Below, in pieces: positions 23,531 to 33,830 of a stretch of 64,000 nt of DNA (its first letter is position 1; the number at the start of each line of letters is the position of its first letter). The notes under the pieces were generated by a model. The model saw only the letters and a list, made by a program, of their open reading frames with translations, was not told the DNA's origin and made no database searches. The stretch is from Branchiostoma floridae (lineage: Eukaryota > Chordata > Leptocardii > Amphioxiformes > Branchiostomatidae): assembly GCF_000003815.2 (NCBI RefSeq), contig NC_049981.1, positions 30,730,511 through 30,794,510 on the forward strand, read 5' to 3'. The translations under genes were made by a program, and so were the position numbers.

Positions 23531-23749
23531 ACCATGTAATGAGACCAGTTAAGGGTCTCTTATCATTTTTGTCCCATTTAAAAGGACCGTAGTGCTGATG
23601 GCTGGGGCTGATGAAAGCTGACGACCCGCCTCCAGTGTTTGTGGACTAGGAAATGGAGGAAGAGCAAATAAACCTGGTAAGGGGACAGGAAGGAAGAAAA
23701 CACTTCACGACAGGTGCACTGGAAGGAAGGAGGGATGGAAATGACAGGC

Positions 23750-24101
23750 CAGTGCTCGAAATACTTTTTTCAGCCAGGTTGCTCAGGTGGCAAGCTGAGT
23801 CAAAAAAAGCCAGGCTGCGCCATCTACATTTCAGGTTGCTCAACTTCCAAGTTATTACAATTACTTTCTTCAAATCAGCTTCTTATTCACTATCTTTTCT
23901 TCCAGGCGTAACTACTGTTTTATTTCATCAAAAAATGATTTCATCAATAAATACAAAAGCTTATATACGTAGGTGGGGGAAAAGCGGTGTTCCAACTACA
24001 AAATTACATGTCCTGCACAGCGCAACCTGGGTTTAGAATTAAGTGCGCCAAGCAAAATGTGGTTGCCTTTGGGATTGGGCAATTGGGTATTTCGAACACT
24101 G
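23750..24101. mobile_element. MITE with CTCGAAATAC ends, copy 2
   Basis: CAGTGCTCGAAATACTTTT on the left pairs with GTATTTCGAACACTG on the right. Subterminal CAGGTTGCTCA-like motifs are repeated inside the left end. No flanking 5- or 8-bp duplication is visible. Non-coding. Confidence 0.65.
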
Positions 24102-24109
24102 TGTTATGG

Positions 24110-26050
24110 ACCTTGGTGTGACCAAATACAAAGCTATGCACCTACTCTTCGACTGTGGGCACTACACCAGTGCACATAGTACACTGCTGTCACTCAGTCA
24201 GGCTTTTAACTAGGATTTTATAATAGGGAGTCCAAACTTATTGGTGAGTCGCGGTAAGAAACTATTGTACCTTCCCACCTTCCATGGTACAGAGTTTTTG
24301 ATGATTTTAAGTTGAAACAGTGCATTCTAAGGTATCCTAAGAGGCAAAAATACTGTTACAGATGTCACAGTAGAAGACTGTGACCACAGATGACCTGGTA
24401 GCATCCCTGGTCAATCAGAATTTCATGCTTGTTAGAGGATTTTCTCCCCAGTATAGGGCATCCAGGGGCATCAAATTTCTTGTTATTCTAAGAAAAGTGC
24501 GTCCAGATGACACGTTAAAAGCCTGCACTCAGTCTATACAGACTATGACATACGAGTCATGACTATGCAAGAACAATGATTACAATGCACAAATACCCAG
24601 AAAAACAATCCAGCCAACACATGAAACTCAGAAGTTTAAAAGTTTAAAACACTTAAGAGTAGACTAGTATACAACATATTCTTTGAAAATTATGAAATAT
24701 TTGTTATACAATTATACATTAAAGCTGTAGAGTTTTAGATTCAAGCTCAGAAGAGAGGCACGAAGGTTTATAATTTTGCTGACATTTACTGTATTATTTT
24801 ATGTGTAGTTTATTTGTTTATTAAACTTTCCATTACAAAAATGGAGGGTGAGACAAAACAGGTGATGAGTCACCTCTACATGTTGTCTCCCCAAAAGAAA
24901 CAAAAATGCATTCAAGTAAATAATAAGATACAAAATGGTATATATGTACAATGATAATTGGAAACAAAATATAACTTAATATATGCAAAATGCACAATGA
25001 ATAGGATTTAAATACAAAGTACAAAATAAAATCAGGATTCGATTAACGTATCCTTGTAATACTTATTGTATGCACTGCTTACCTTCACAAATGCTTGCTA
25101 TCTTCCCATTTTGTCAGAAGTAGAGCAGATACTTTCAGTGGATTCCTATGCAAGCAAACAAAAACAAAAAACAAACATGTTAGATTATTGTCATAACATT
25201 TGTGATGTTACAATCTTGTTCCAAGTCATCATATAAGAGACAAAGTTAATATGTTTCTTGACCTGGCAAATAGCAAATGTTTGATATTAAAGAACTACTT
25301 TTGTGTGGAGGTAAAATTGCGTTCCGTAATCGTTTTCAATCTCCGGTAAATGCCTCCTTGAGACAGGTCGTATTTCTACCCTTCAGCCAGAACAAAAGAC
25401 TTGAAGACGGCTGAAGTTTCTAGGCCAAAACCAAGACAAGTATCAATTGCACCTTAAAGAACACGAAATTGCTTTTAAGGACGGATCGTAAGGGCTTTAC
25501 TGATGGATGGCAGCTGTTAAAGTTATGAGACTTTAAGTGACACACTGTGGCATTTCTATTCTGTACAACTGCAACATTAATGCTACTTTTACAGGGCTTT
25601 TTCATTCATCCAATACCATTGTACAGTCTGTACTTAGGTCTGACTCATTCTACCGAATTAATTCTTCACCAATCTCTGGCGGCACCTCTGTACATAACTA
25701 TAATATTTTTAGGATGTTTTAAAATGCTGTCTTCTACTTATTCTAGGTTTTTCACGTTTGTCTTTGTTTCATATGGGCCAGTGAGTGCCTGAAATAAAGA
25801 AATAGATATCACAATATGCATTTCCTTGCACAGTATCAAACTGCTTGCTAGAGGTCTGCAAAGCTTATTGCTATTTTCCAGTAATGCTGATGATCATTAG
25901 ACAGATCAGACTAGAAAGGATATTGGGGTATTAATATATTGAGGCCATTATTTTGGGGGAGAGTATTTCAAACTCCTCAAAGAAAATCATAAAACAAATG
26001 TAATATCTTCACCCTGATATGAAAGTCAAACTTATACAACTACAAGTTAT
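24110..26050. other. non-coding stretch
   Basis: AT-rich. A T-rich and then GA-rich passage around 24780-24900 (GGAGGGTGAGACAAAACAGG) looks like an old repeat, but no second copy is present here. No gene was recognised. Confidence 0.3.
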
Positions 26051-26054
26051 TACA

Positions 26055-26220
26055 TTTACCTAAGGACCATCTGGCCAATGTGACCACTTTTCTAGTGGTC
26101 GCTTCGGATGATTTTTTTTGGCATTGACACAAGCATTTAGAACCACCTGTCCGAATAGACCAGATCTTTATATTGGTGCCCGGACTGGGCAAGTTTCCTA
26201 ACCTGAAAACCACTCTGCCT
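26055..26220. mobile_element. fragment of the GTGACCACCTGG MITE family
   Basis: GGACCATCTGGCCAATGTGACCAC followed by GAATAGACCAGATC, in the same order as at 54355-54520. Termini are not preserved. Confidence 0.45.
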
Positions 26221-26585
26221 GTATGAAGTTTAGACATTCAGGTAAACAATACTGTAATTCCTTATGTTTTCAATGTACTTTAATTCATGTTCGACGAGAA
26301 CTTATCATTGACGATAACAAATAAATTGCTGACCTTTTTACGTGGACCTGCCGGCACCATAAACATTTAGTTTCGAGAACAAGTTAAATTTTCTCAGACC
26401 TTGAAAATTTGGTACCGAGAAGACAAAGTGAATTACAGTATTCAAATACAATTCAATCTCTACAACTGGATAAAAAATGGAGACTTATTTCCGGACGTTT
26501 CGAGTCACCTGAAAACCACTTTGCCTAGTCTCCCTACTGTCCCAAGCATTGCAAACATGTCCTAAATGTCCCATTGTAAAGGTAG

Positions 26586-27061
26586 CAGGGTTGGACAAGT
26601 TTTTTTTTAATTCACGTCCTATAGGGCAAGTACTTTTTTACTTGCCCGAAACAAGTTTTTACCTGCCCAAAATTTAAATGACTAATAGTATGCATTTTCT
26701 CTTCTAGCGATGGAATTCTTTTATTATTGGCTCTATTTTTCTGTGTTGTAACAGTGGGGTTCAAGTACCGCCTACCGTCCTTGCCAAGGAGCTCTGAGAT
26801 TTTGTGGCGACATCGATAGCGTGCTTGCTTTTGGGAGCTTGGCTGCCGGGGTTTGGTACGATAGGTCGCGGGTTCGATTCACGGACTTGCTACAGTGTCA
26901 ATGCTCGGTGCCATGACTGTGAAAAGTAACAAGCATATCAAAATCTCAGTCATTGAAAAATCTTACTTGCACGATCGGGCAAATAGGGTAGAAAATGAGC
27001 TTGCCCGATGGACTATTTAACTTGCTCGGCACAATTGGGCTAGTGGACTTGTCCAACCCTG
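26586..27061. mobile_element. MITE family D, copy 2, with 5-bp duplication GGTAG
   Basis: Starts CAGGGTTGGACAAG and ends CTTGTCCAACCCTG, a perfect 14-bp inverted repeat, flanked by GGTAG at 26581-26585 and 27062-27066. Subterminal copies of GGGCAAGT / ACTTGCCC are scattered at both ends. The interior carries a 135-bp insertion (26757-26891) absent from the other two copies. No transposase is encoded. The CAGGG ends are hAT-like, but a 5-bp duplication is atypical for hAT (8 bp). Confidence 0.85.
26757..26891 (+). mobile_element. tRNA-like insertion inside the family D MITE
   Basis: A 135-bp segment bounded by ACAGTG on both sides (26751-26756 and 26892-26897) interrupts sequence continuous in the copies at 22039 and 43975. 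Its 3' half contains GGTTCGATTC at 26871-26880, matching the pol III box B consensus, with a weak box A-like TAGCGTGCTTGC about 55 bp upstream. It is likely a tRNA-derived retroposon or a degenerate tRNA copy. Secondary structure was not computed. Confidence 0.5.
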
Positions 27062-27449
27062 GGTAGCCAGACAGAGTATGTCATCCATTGAATAAAATTC
27101 ATGTGGCCTATTCAAATATCCTGACTTGAAAACCACTTTGGCTAGTCTGCCTACTACCCCCAGCAGTGCTCGAGTGTTTGCTGCCGATAGGAAGTTAGCA
27201 CCATTATCAGTTATGTACCGCCTTTTTTACAGATAAATCTTCAATACCTTTCTGTGTTCATCACAGAACAATAATTTCAAGGGCAGAAAAGCTATCGGCA
27301 CAGGTTGTGTTGTTATTTAATGGGCCATAAGTTCAATTGCCGAACCACGATATGCAGATATGTTGTAATTGCGGAACGGAAAGGTTAAGAGCATTTATCA
27401 AGATTTTCTCACAAGGGTAAAAGTTCTCCACTTCACAGAACCTGCACGG

Positions 27450-27813
27450 CAGGGTTGTAGCCAGCACCTGTCCTTCAGTCCTTTGAAGGAATTTTGCAGC
27501 TGGGGGCTGAAACAAGTTTTCCCCATTCCATCCCCTGGGACAGACAAAATTGATATGTAAAGATATAAAAAAAACTGAAACCCATGTGTTCTTCTTCACC
27601 AAAACAGATGCCATTGAACAGCTTAGTCTACAAGCAAAATTTGCACCTCAAAATGCTGGAAATAGTGTTTCAGAGGGTCTTGCTTTTGAGATTTTCTGGG
27701 ACCCAGACCCCCTAGAAATGACGTGCAATGTCACGCCATGCCTTTGGTGCTTGATAGGATTCCCATTCAAAATCAAGGGGACTGAAAATGATTTCAGGCT
27801 GGCTACAACCCTG
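27450..27813. mobile_element. hAT MITE with perfect 8-bp duplication
   Basis: A 364-bp non-coding element with a 16-bp perfect terminal inverted repeat (CAGGGTTGTAGCCAGC ... GCTGGCTACAACCCTG), flanked by CTGCACGG at 27442-27449 and 27814-27821. CAGGG-type ends and an 8-bp target duplication are diagnostic for the hAT superfamily. The intact duplication suggests a fairly recent insertion. Short open frames inside are not genes. Confidence 0.92.
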
Positions 27814-28015
27814 CTGCACGGGTCCCCGACTCTTCTGAGGATCTGAATGTCTTTCTCTGTGGGGTAAAGTGATCTATCTAACTTCACTGCTCTAATTCTA
27901 CAGAAGGCATTGTCAGTAAAGCACTCTTGGAGCTTAATAAGTATTTCATATACTCTTCTTTGTATCACAAAGTTGTCAATGCCACATCACACAAAAGTCA
28001 CAACAGAGTGTTGTT

Positions 28016-28150
28016 AGTTCAGTTCAGTTCAGATCATCCTGTGTTGTAAGAAAGGAGTAGAAACAGTCTCCTGACTCCTGGGATTTGGACCTGCGCTGAA
28101 CCTGTGCCGCCAGACTACATACCCAACACTGCAAATCACTGCGCCAAAAG
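28016..28150 (-). mobile_element. tRNA-derived SINE
   Basis: On the minus strand: box A-like TGGCGCAGTGAT (complement of 28135-28146), then box B-like GGTCCAAATCC (complement of 28081-28091), a short body, and a tail of repeated CTGAA (complement of about 28018-28034). The order tRNA-like head, body, short-repeat tail is the normal SINE layout. No obvious target duplication was seen. Confidence 0.6.
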
Positions 28151-28413
28151 CTCAGAGCCGTTGGCATGGTCAGTTTGGCTGCGCTTGAACACGGCTGTTA
28201 CAGTCGTGGAGTATTTATCGAGTTGAAATAAAGGCACAAACAAACAAACAGTGTCCAGTAGTGTTTGAGTGTTCACAGACTTGTTTTGCCCGGCAGACAC
28301 TCAAAGACGCTAATGGAGCAATCAAAGAATTCTTTCCCAAAAACCTTCAGAAGAACCACAAATAAAAGCATTGTCGGCTCCCCTGAATTTACAGTGAAGT
28401 GTTGCCAGGATCT

Positions 28414-28428
28414 AATCTCCAAGCAGAT
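28414..28428. repeat. AATCTCCAAGCAGAT motif copy
   Basis: One of several near-identical short motifs; see also 11106, 12255, 19090, 34750, 34857 and 63665. Confidence 0.5.
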
Positions 28429-28479
28429 CCTACTGTAGCATAAGATAGTATCAAAAGCTGGCAGAAGAGTGAAGCCGGT

Positions 28480-29900
28480 CTAGGAGTGTGTATGTTCCGG
28501 TAGCCAGGATCCCCCCATACAGACCCTCCTTCCATACTGTCAGGCTGGGACTAATGCTTTGATGAATGCCGGAGTCATTTCTGATTCCCTCCTCGATGGA
28601 GTCACATTTGTCTCAATTATGCTCGCAACATTCTGTAATATTTCCCGGTATTGGAAAAATGCTTATTTGTCGCCGGTAACGCCGGACCCAGACGATGCCT
28701 TTTGACGAGGTGTACGGCTTTATTACATGGTGATATTATTCTACTCACAGCGGCGTAAAAAATGGACTATTTCCTTGTGACCAAAAATCGCAGACGTTTT
28801 GCATGGCGTCACCCAATACTGCCATTCCCAAGGGCTCCTCCAATTTAATTTTTGTTCTTGAAATGCCAGTCGTAAAAATGAATGGCCCGCTTTATTAAAT
28901 AACCACTACTGTAAACGCCCCGAAATTACCCTGCCTAATACAAAATTAATGAAAATATGGCAGTTCTGAGAGCGGAATACACATTTAGGGGGGGAATGAA
29001 TATGTTAAAGTGGGGAAAAGTGTGGTTTAGTGTTCATAAAGCTGTGACCTTTATAGCTTTTAGTGCTGTTAACGTTCTTAGTACGTGAAATGATCAGGGT
29101 TTGTGTAATTCTAGGGTATGAAGGATGGAAGAAAGGGGCAAACTATATTCGTTGCCGTGGTAAAATAAATTTTCCTCTCAAAAGCGGAGGAAGTCATTAG
29201 CGATGAGAAGCTCTGGTAATATTTCCGTGTTATTGTGCGTGCGCGACAGAGCCGCTTAGGCGAGAAGAGAAAAATGGCTCCCCGTAATTTATTAGTATGC
29301 TTCACCAAATTCTGAAATATCGAATCATGAAAAATTGATGCGCTTCTCGATATAAGCTAAATCAATCCGAAAAACGCTGCGTAGGGCACCTTGGCATTCA
29401 GAGTTTGGATTATCGGATTTTCTCTCTCTATAGCCATTTATCAATAATCCATATGCCAATTTTTTCATTCCGCCTTCTGCCACAAATAACAACAAATTAC
29501 ACAGAAATCAAGGCCCTCTCCGCACAATTCTACGACACATAAAGCAGAATTAAAAAACCTTTCTGTGTTTCGAATGTCGGTACAAATTCAGTTATGGCGT
29601 AATCCAATAATTGCGAGCAAAAGAAGGGATCAAAATCTGATACGCACAGTCGGATGGCTTTACCATCTAATGTTCGACCATTAAAATTTCATGCTGCGCT
29701 TTTCAGCGGATATCAACCCAAAGAGCGCCCTTGAAAGGGAAGAGAAAGACGGGATTTCCAATCCCTATTTTCTGCTCGGCGAGAGCGCCAACTCTGACCC
29801 CAATTCCCGAATTGTCTTTGTCTCCACTCGACGACGAGCGACGGACACCGCTCAAAGGCGGCAACAGCGCACTGCCATATGTTGCACCCACCGAACTGTA
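28480..29900. other. repeat-poor non-coding block
   Basis: About 1.4 kb without recognisable transposon ends or tandem repeats, with moderate GC and many TAAT/ATTA cores (for example near 28850, 28895 and 28945). Such islands in repeat-rich intergenic DNA are often conserved non-coding sequence, but this cannot be shown from one genome. Short open frames near 29691-29946 on both strands carry no domain. Confidence 0.25.
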
Positions 29901-29975
29901 ACAAAATGATTTCGTTTTGCCACACTACCCTGGCAGTGACTATCACAAGGCTGGAAAGGCTTTTGTACTACATGT

Positions 29976-30206
29976 ATAGCTTGTTCACCTTTATCCGCGG
30001 GGTAACCTATATCTGTTGTTTTTAAAAACAGGATATTCTAATAGTGATATCAAGTTGACGGACAGTATTTTGAAATTCCAGTATTTTTGAAAGATGGCAA
30101 TAAATATGACCCGCCTGTCACCTTTATATCCCTAAATACCCTCCTTGTTATCAAAAAACCCAACGGATATAGGTTACCCCTTGAATAAAGGTTAACCATC
30201 GTTAGC
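29976..30206. mobile_element. MITE family B, copy 3
   Basis: TTGTTCACCTTTATCCGCGGGGTAACC on the left pairs with GGTTACCCCTTGAATAAAGGTTAAC on the right. The inner GATATCAAGT and TATCCCTAAATACCC match the other copies. Confidence 0.75.
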
Positions 30207-30467
30207 TGTCGAACTAGCAGGAGAACCACCTGGGTCAGGAAACCAGCTCCAGTCACAAGCCACCTTTAAACTGTCCCTTCCATTCTTGATTTGATTTTGA
30301 TTTTTTATCTCTTTGCATGAAAATACAAAAGTTGAACGATATAAAAACAGTGTGGGAAACAGGGAGAAGCCTTACAGGCTTATACGAGCCCTCCTCCTTA
30401 AAACAAAAGTATTTAGTTAACCCCACCCTGTCCTGAGCAACCACCTGTCCCTAGCAACCATTTTGCA

Positions 30468-30693
30468 GGAACCATTGCCATCAAGTGCAGAAGGATATGA
30501 GTTTGATGTGCAAAGGTCTGACAAACAAACACTTAAATGCTAGACTTTTCAGAAAGGAAAATGCATCTGTGGGAACCATTGCCATCGAGTGCAGTAGGGG
30601 CATCCACACTTGCAGTTGGATGTGCAAAGGTTAGGTGTGACAGGTCTGATGAACATGCTATATATGATAGACCTTTCAGAGAGCATCTGTAGG
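30468..30693. repeat. tandem duplication, about 104-bp unit
   Basis: GGAACCATTGCCATC-AGTGCAG starts units at 30468 and 30572. Both continue with GATGTGCAAAGG, a GTCTGA phrase, CTAGACTTTTCAGA or a variant, and GCATCTGT. Confidence 0.75.
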
Positions 30694-31552
30694 AAGTTGT
30701 TGCAATATGACATTGAAGTTGAACCAATGACAAGGAATAGATTATGACCTATGTGGACTGTTCCACTGTACTGTAGAGGGGTATAGAAATGTGACAGTGG
30801 TTTTCTTGAGATTTTTTTGTTGGAAAATGGGCCCAAATCTGAGGACACAAAAAATATACATACACCTGGGTTTTGTAAAAGAATTCTGCAAGAAATTATA
30901 TGGATGGCATTAAAGTTTTAGCAAAACCTAGTACATATATTTATCATTCAAACCATCCAAGGCAATACAAAAATTTTGCACCAACAATTTCAACTTACAG
31001 CCCTATATATGATCCAAGACAAAATGATTTTTTAAAAGATGTCAGCTTCCTTTAATGATAACATAAAAACAAAGAATATATATATTCTGACACAAATGCT
31101 TTTTTTAGAAGGTCAATATTCCGGTACCGCAGCCGGTAATAGAACTGGGACAGGACGCATGGTTGCTATGGTAACGTCCGGTGATGCATGCAAGCGGCGC
31201 CTCCCGCCTCATCAAAATGATAATTTCCTTTCGCCTTTTGACTGGAAAAATAGCTACCACAAATATGACTGACGTACAAGGATCACATGCTCTTGTAATG
31301 CAAGGGAATTTGGGCAACGTTATTTTTACCAGGTACGGATCAAGTTTGTATATGGAATACCATATTCAAAGACCTCCATTCTGCAATTTATGCTGCATAA
31401 AAAAAAAAAAATTCCGCATAGAAAAACTGTTTTGTCATCAAGACAAAAGGGAACATGGGACAGAGGGGCATATTTTTTCAGCATACTTGCGGCATGTTAG
31501 ATGTTTCTCTTATCATAACTATGAAGTAATCATATGATATGTTTACTACAAG

Positions 31553-31575
31553 TTCATGCCCGACGGCTAATTGCA
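31553..31575 (+). repeat. 23-bp motif shared with 55706-55728 (inverted)
   Basis: TTCATGCCCGACGGCTAATTGCA differs at one base from the complement of 55706-55728. The flanking match is short. It probably marks the end of a LINE or SINE family, unassigned. Confidence 0.5.
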
Positions 31576-31708
31576 GGTACACACAACATGTATAATAAAG
31601 AAAGTACAAAGGTGCTAGGAACTACAAGTACATATATAAGTTTGATTGCTGCAACAGTTTTCCAACTTCAGACAAGTTACCACATCTATTTGGAAATCCC
31701 AAGGAGGT

Positions 31709-31926
31709 TAACGCTAGTTCACCTTTATCCGTGGGGTAACCTATGTCCGTTGTCTTTAAAAATAGGGTTATGAGGAATGACAAGTCTATGGAAGGTGGTT
31801 CAAAGATTGCATTTTTCAAAATATTGCATTTTGCAAATTCCGTCCTTTGACTTGTAATGCCAAAATTCCCTGCTTTAGAATACAACAGATATAGGTTACC
31901 CCGCGGATAATGGTGAACTAACGTTA
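31709..31926. mobile_element. MITE family B, copy 4 (best preserved)
   Basis: TAACGCTAGTTCACC on the left pairs with GGTGAACTAACGTTA on the right, continuing inward as TTTATCCGTGGGGTAACCTA against TAGGTTACCCCGCGGATAA, giving about 40 bp of imperfect inverted repeat. Length is 218 bp. Non-coding. The superfamily is not evident because the target duplication is ambiguous. Confidence 0.85.
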
Positions 31927-32560
31927 CATCTCTCTAAATAACCTCTTTGGAGATCCGTAGTACCATCTGGTACTCAGTGGCTGTGCCAATGATGCATCCA
32001 CAGCTCAGGTCTCATTTGGGGATCACCGTGTTGCACCCAGAAATTGAAAGGAAATTTTCCCTAATCCCCCGACCCCGAAAACTGTAAACACAGAACCGAC
32101 GACACGCGACCCAGGGGGAGGTGACACCTGATACGGCAACCACCTGAGCCGTCTGGAAATCCGACCCGCTCGAAAAGAATAAATATTGTCAAGAGAAGAG
32201 ATGAGAAGAGAAAAACAGCTTTGTCCCAGAAAATCCTGGTGAAGAGCGGATTAGGCTGGTTCAATCGCAGATTAGAAGAGATATTTTTCCTACAAAGCTT
32301 TCGGGGGAACGGATGCTTCAGTAGGTACAATGATTGACAAGTGATCACCATAGCAACTGCCTCTTTGTTCTCTCTCTCTCCATCCTCATCATTGTTGGGT
32401 GATACCATTTCTACAAAGGGGTGACGCCACCTGAGTCACTGAGATTGATCATCGAGGTACATTTTTTCCCCATTGTCGGAAAAGTCATCATCGTAAAATT
32501 GATTTTTTTGGACGCAAACTCGTCCGGAGATTTCGTTACAGGGCGACGTGATGTCATAAA

Positions 32561-33074
32561 GGGTCCGGTAATGGAATGGGTCATGTAGGAAGGAGGGGGA
32601 AAGGGCAGCCCTGTTTAATCACACCCTTGTTCAGAGTGTGTGAGTCACACGCCGTTTCGTTTGAGTGACACACGAACGTCCGACGTCATCAGGTGTGGGG
32701 CAAACCTAGCCTCCGTAGCAGTCTCTGAACGGGTTACCGATTTTCAACGTTGGCCATGTTCTCTTATGCCAGGAAAGGGAATTTGCCAAGGAGGGGAGTT
32801 TGCCGTGGAAGGGAGTTTTCCCCCAGTTCTGGGAAAGCCAACGTTGAAAATCGCGAGCCATCACCCACCCGAAAAAACCCAGCCCCGTTTCGGTGACTGC
32901 TACGGAGGCTAGGGCAAACTTGAGGGTCGGATAATGGAATGGGTCATGTAGACAGGAGGGGGAAAGGGCAGCCCCGTTTAATCACACTCTTGTTCAGAGT
33001 GTGTGAGTCACGCCGTTTCGTTTGAGCGACACGAACCTCCAACGTCACCACCAGGCGTCAGGTGCGGGGCAAAC
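32561..33074. repeat. direct duplication (145/151 bp) split by a MITE
   Basis: 32561-32705 and 32924-33074 are similar throughout: GGTAATGGAATGGGTCATGTAG, GGAGGGGGAAAGGGCAGCCC, TTGTTCAGAGTGTGTGAGTCAC, GCCGTTTCGTTTGAG and GGGGCAAAC. Each copy contains TGAGTCAC (AP-1/CREB-like) and a -ACGTCA- core. The foldback element 32706-32912 sits at the junction. Confidence 0.85.
32706..32912. mobile_element. nested foldback MITE, 7-bp duplication GGCAAAC
   Basis: The outer inverted repeat is 15 bp and perfect: CTAGCCTCCGTAGCA (32706-32720) and TGCTACGGAGGCTAG (32898-32912). The inner inverted repeat is 16 bp and perfect: GATTTTCAACGTTGGC (32739-32754) and its complement (32837-32852). GGCAAAC flanks both sides (32699-32705 and 32913-32919). 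The 207-bp element has no coding capacity. The superfamily is uncertain. Confidence 0.88.
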
Positions 33075-33174
33075 CTGCTTAACTAGGTTTTCCACACAAT
33101 TTTCCCGCGCCCATAAAAGCGGAGCACTCCGGTCGTGCACGAGAGTAAGGGATCAGCGCTGATTATACTCTGTG

Positions 33175-33524
33175 CAGGGCTCGAAATAGTTTTTTCTGCA
33201 TACCTGCACTGGTGCAGGTAAAATTGAAAATTACTTGCACCAGACAAGTTTTACATGCACCTCTCTGAAGTTAGGAAATATGGATCATACTTAGTCTAAA
33301 ATTGTTTGGGAACCATTGCTATTTTTTTCTTTTATACTTAATAGGTGGTAATTAACAGTCAATGTAGCTAATAACAATTCACCTAAATCATAGGACATAT
33401 ATGTATAAATCCCAGTACATGGACCAATGCAGGTTAGGTGCATGCAGGTAGACACCAGAAATACCTGCACAGCTCCAATTTTACCTGCACTAACCTGCAC
33501 ATGCAGGTGGTATTTTGAGCCCTG
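33175..33524. mobile_element. MITE with CTCGAAATA ends and GTGCAGGT arrays
   Basis: CAGGGCTCGAAATAGTTTT on the left pairs with TATTTTGAGCCCTG on the right. The flanks CTGTG / CTATG are 4 of 5 identical, consistent with a slightly decayed 5-bp duplication. The motif GTGCAGGT / ACCTGCAC recurs in both orientations in the subterminal regions. A truncated relative is at 14530-14670. Confidence 0.8.
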
Positions 33525-33717
33525 CTATGTCATTGAAAACAGGGATGGAAGAGATGGCTGGGTCCCGAGGGAGGGCTCCCATATCTGCTGTCACCTTGGT
33601 GTAAAATTGCATAATGCATATGGGACCAGCTAGGGTCTCTAACCTCATTCTCTTTGTCATTGATGCAGGCCCATTGCTTCTGCCAAAGAGGTTATGTTTA
33701 AAGTCAATACATCGATG

Positions 33718-33830
33718 AAGGTTAGACATCCAGGTAATAAGATACACCAAATAGCAGTTACTCAAGAGACTGGATATGATTTTAGTCTGACGTTTCAGTG
33801 GCATACTCCACCTTTCGTCAGTGACAACCG
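33718..33830. repeat. putative retroelement end, TCTGACGTTTCAGTGG type
   Basis: GAAGGTTAGACATCCAGGTAA here resembles GAAGTTTAGACATTCAGGTAA at 26226, each followed within about 70-280 bp by a (GA)CGTTTC motif. A dispersed repeat is likely; its class is unknown. Confidence 0.35.

Noticed and set aside
28016-28150. Functional tRNA gene
   Set aside because: Box A and B resemble a tRNA, but the sequence between and after them fits a SINE body and repeat tail. Cloverleaf pairing was not evident by eye.
29691-29946. Overlapping open frames near 29.8 kb as an exon
   Set aside because: Frames are open on both strands at once in a GC-richer patch, with no domain and no clear splice sites.
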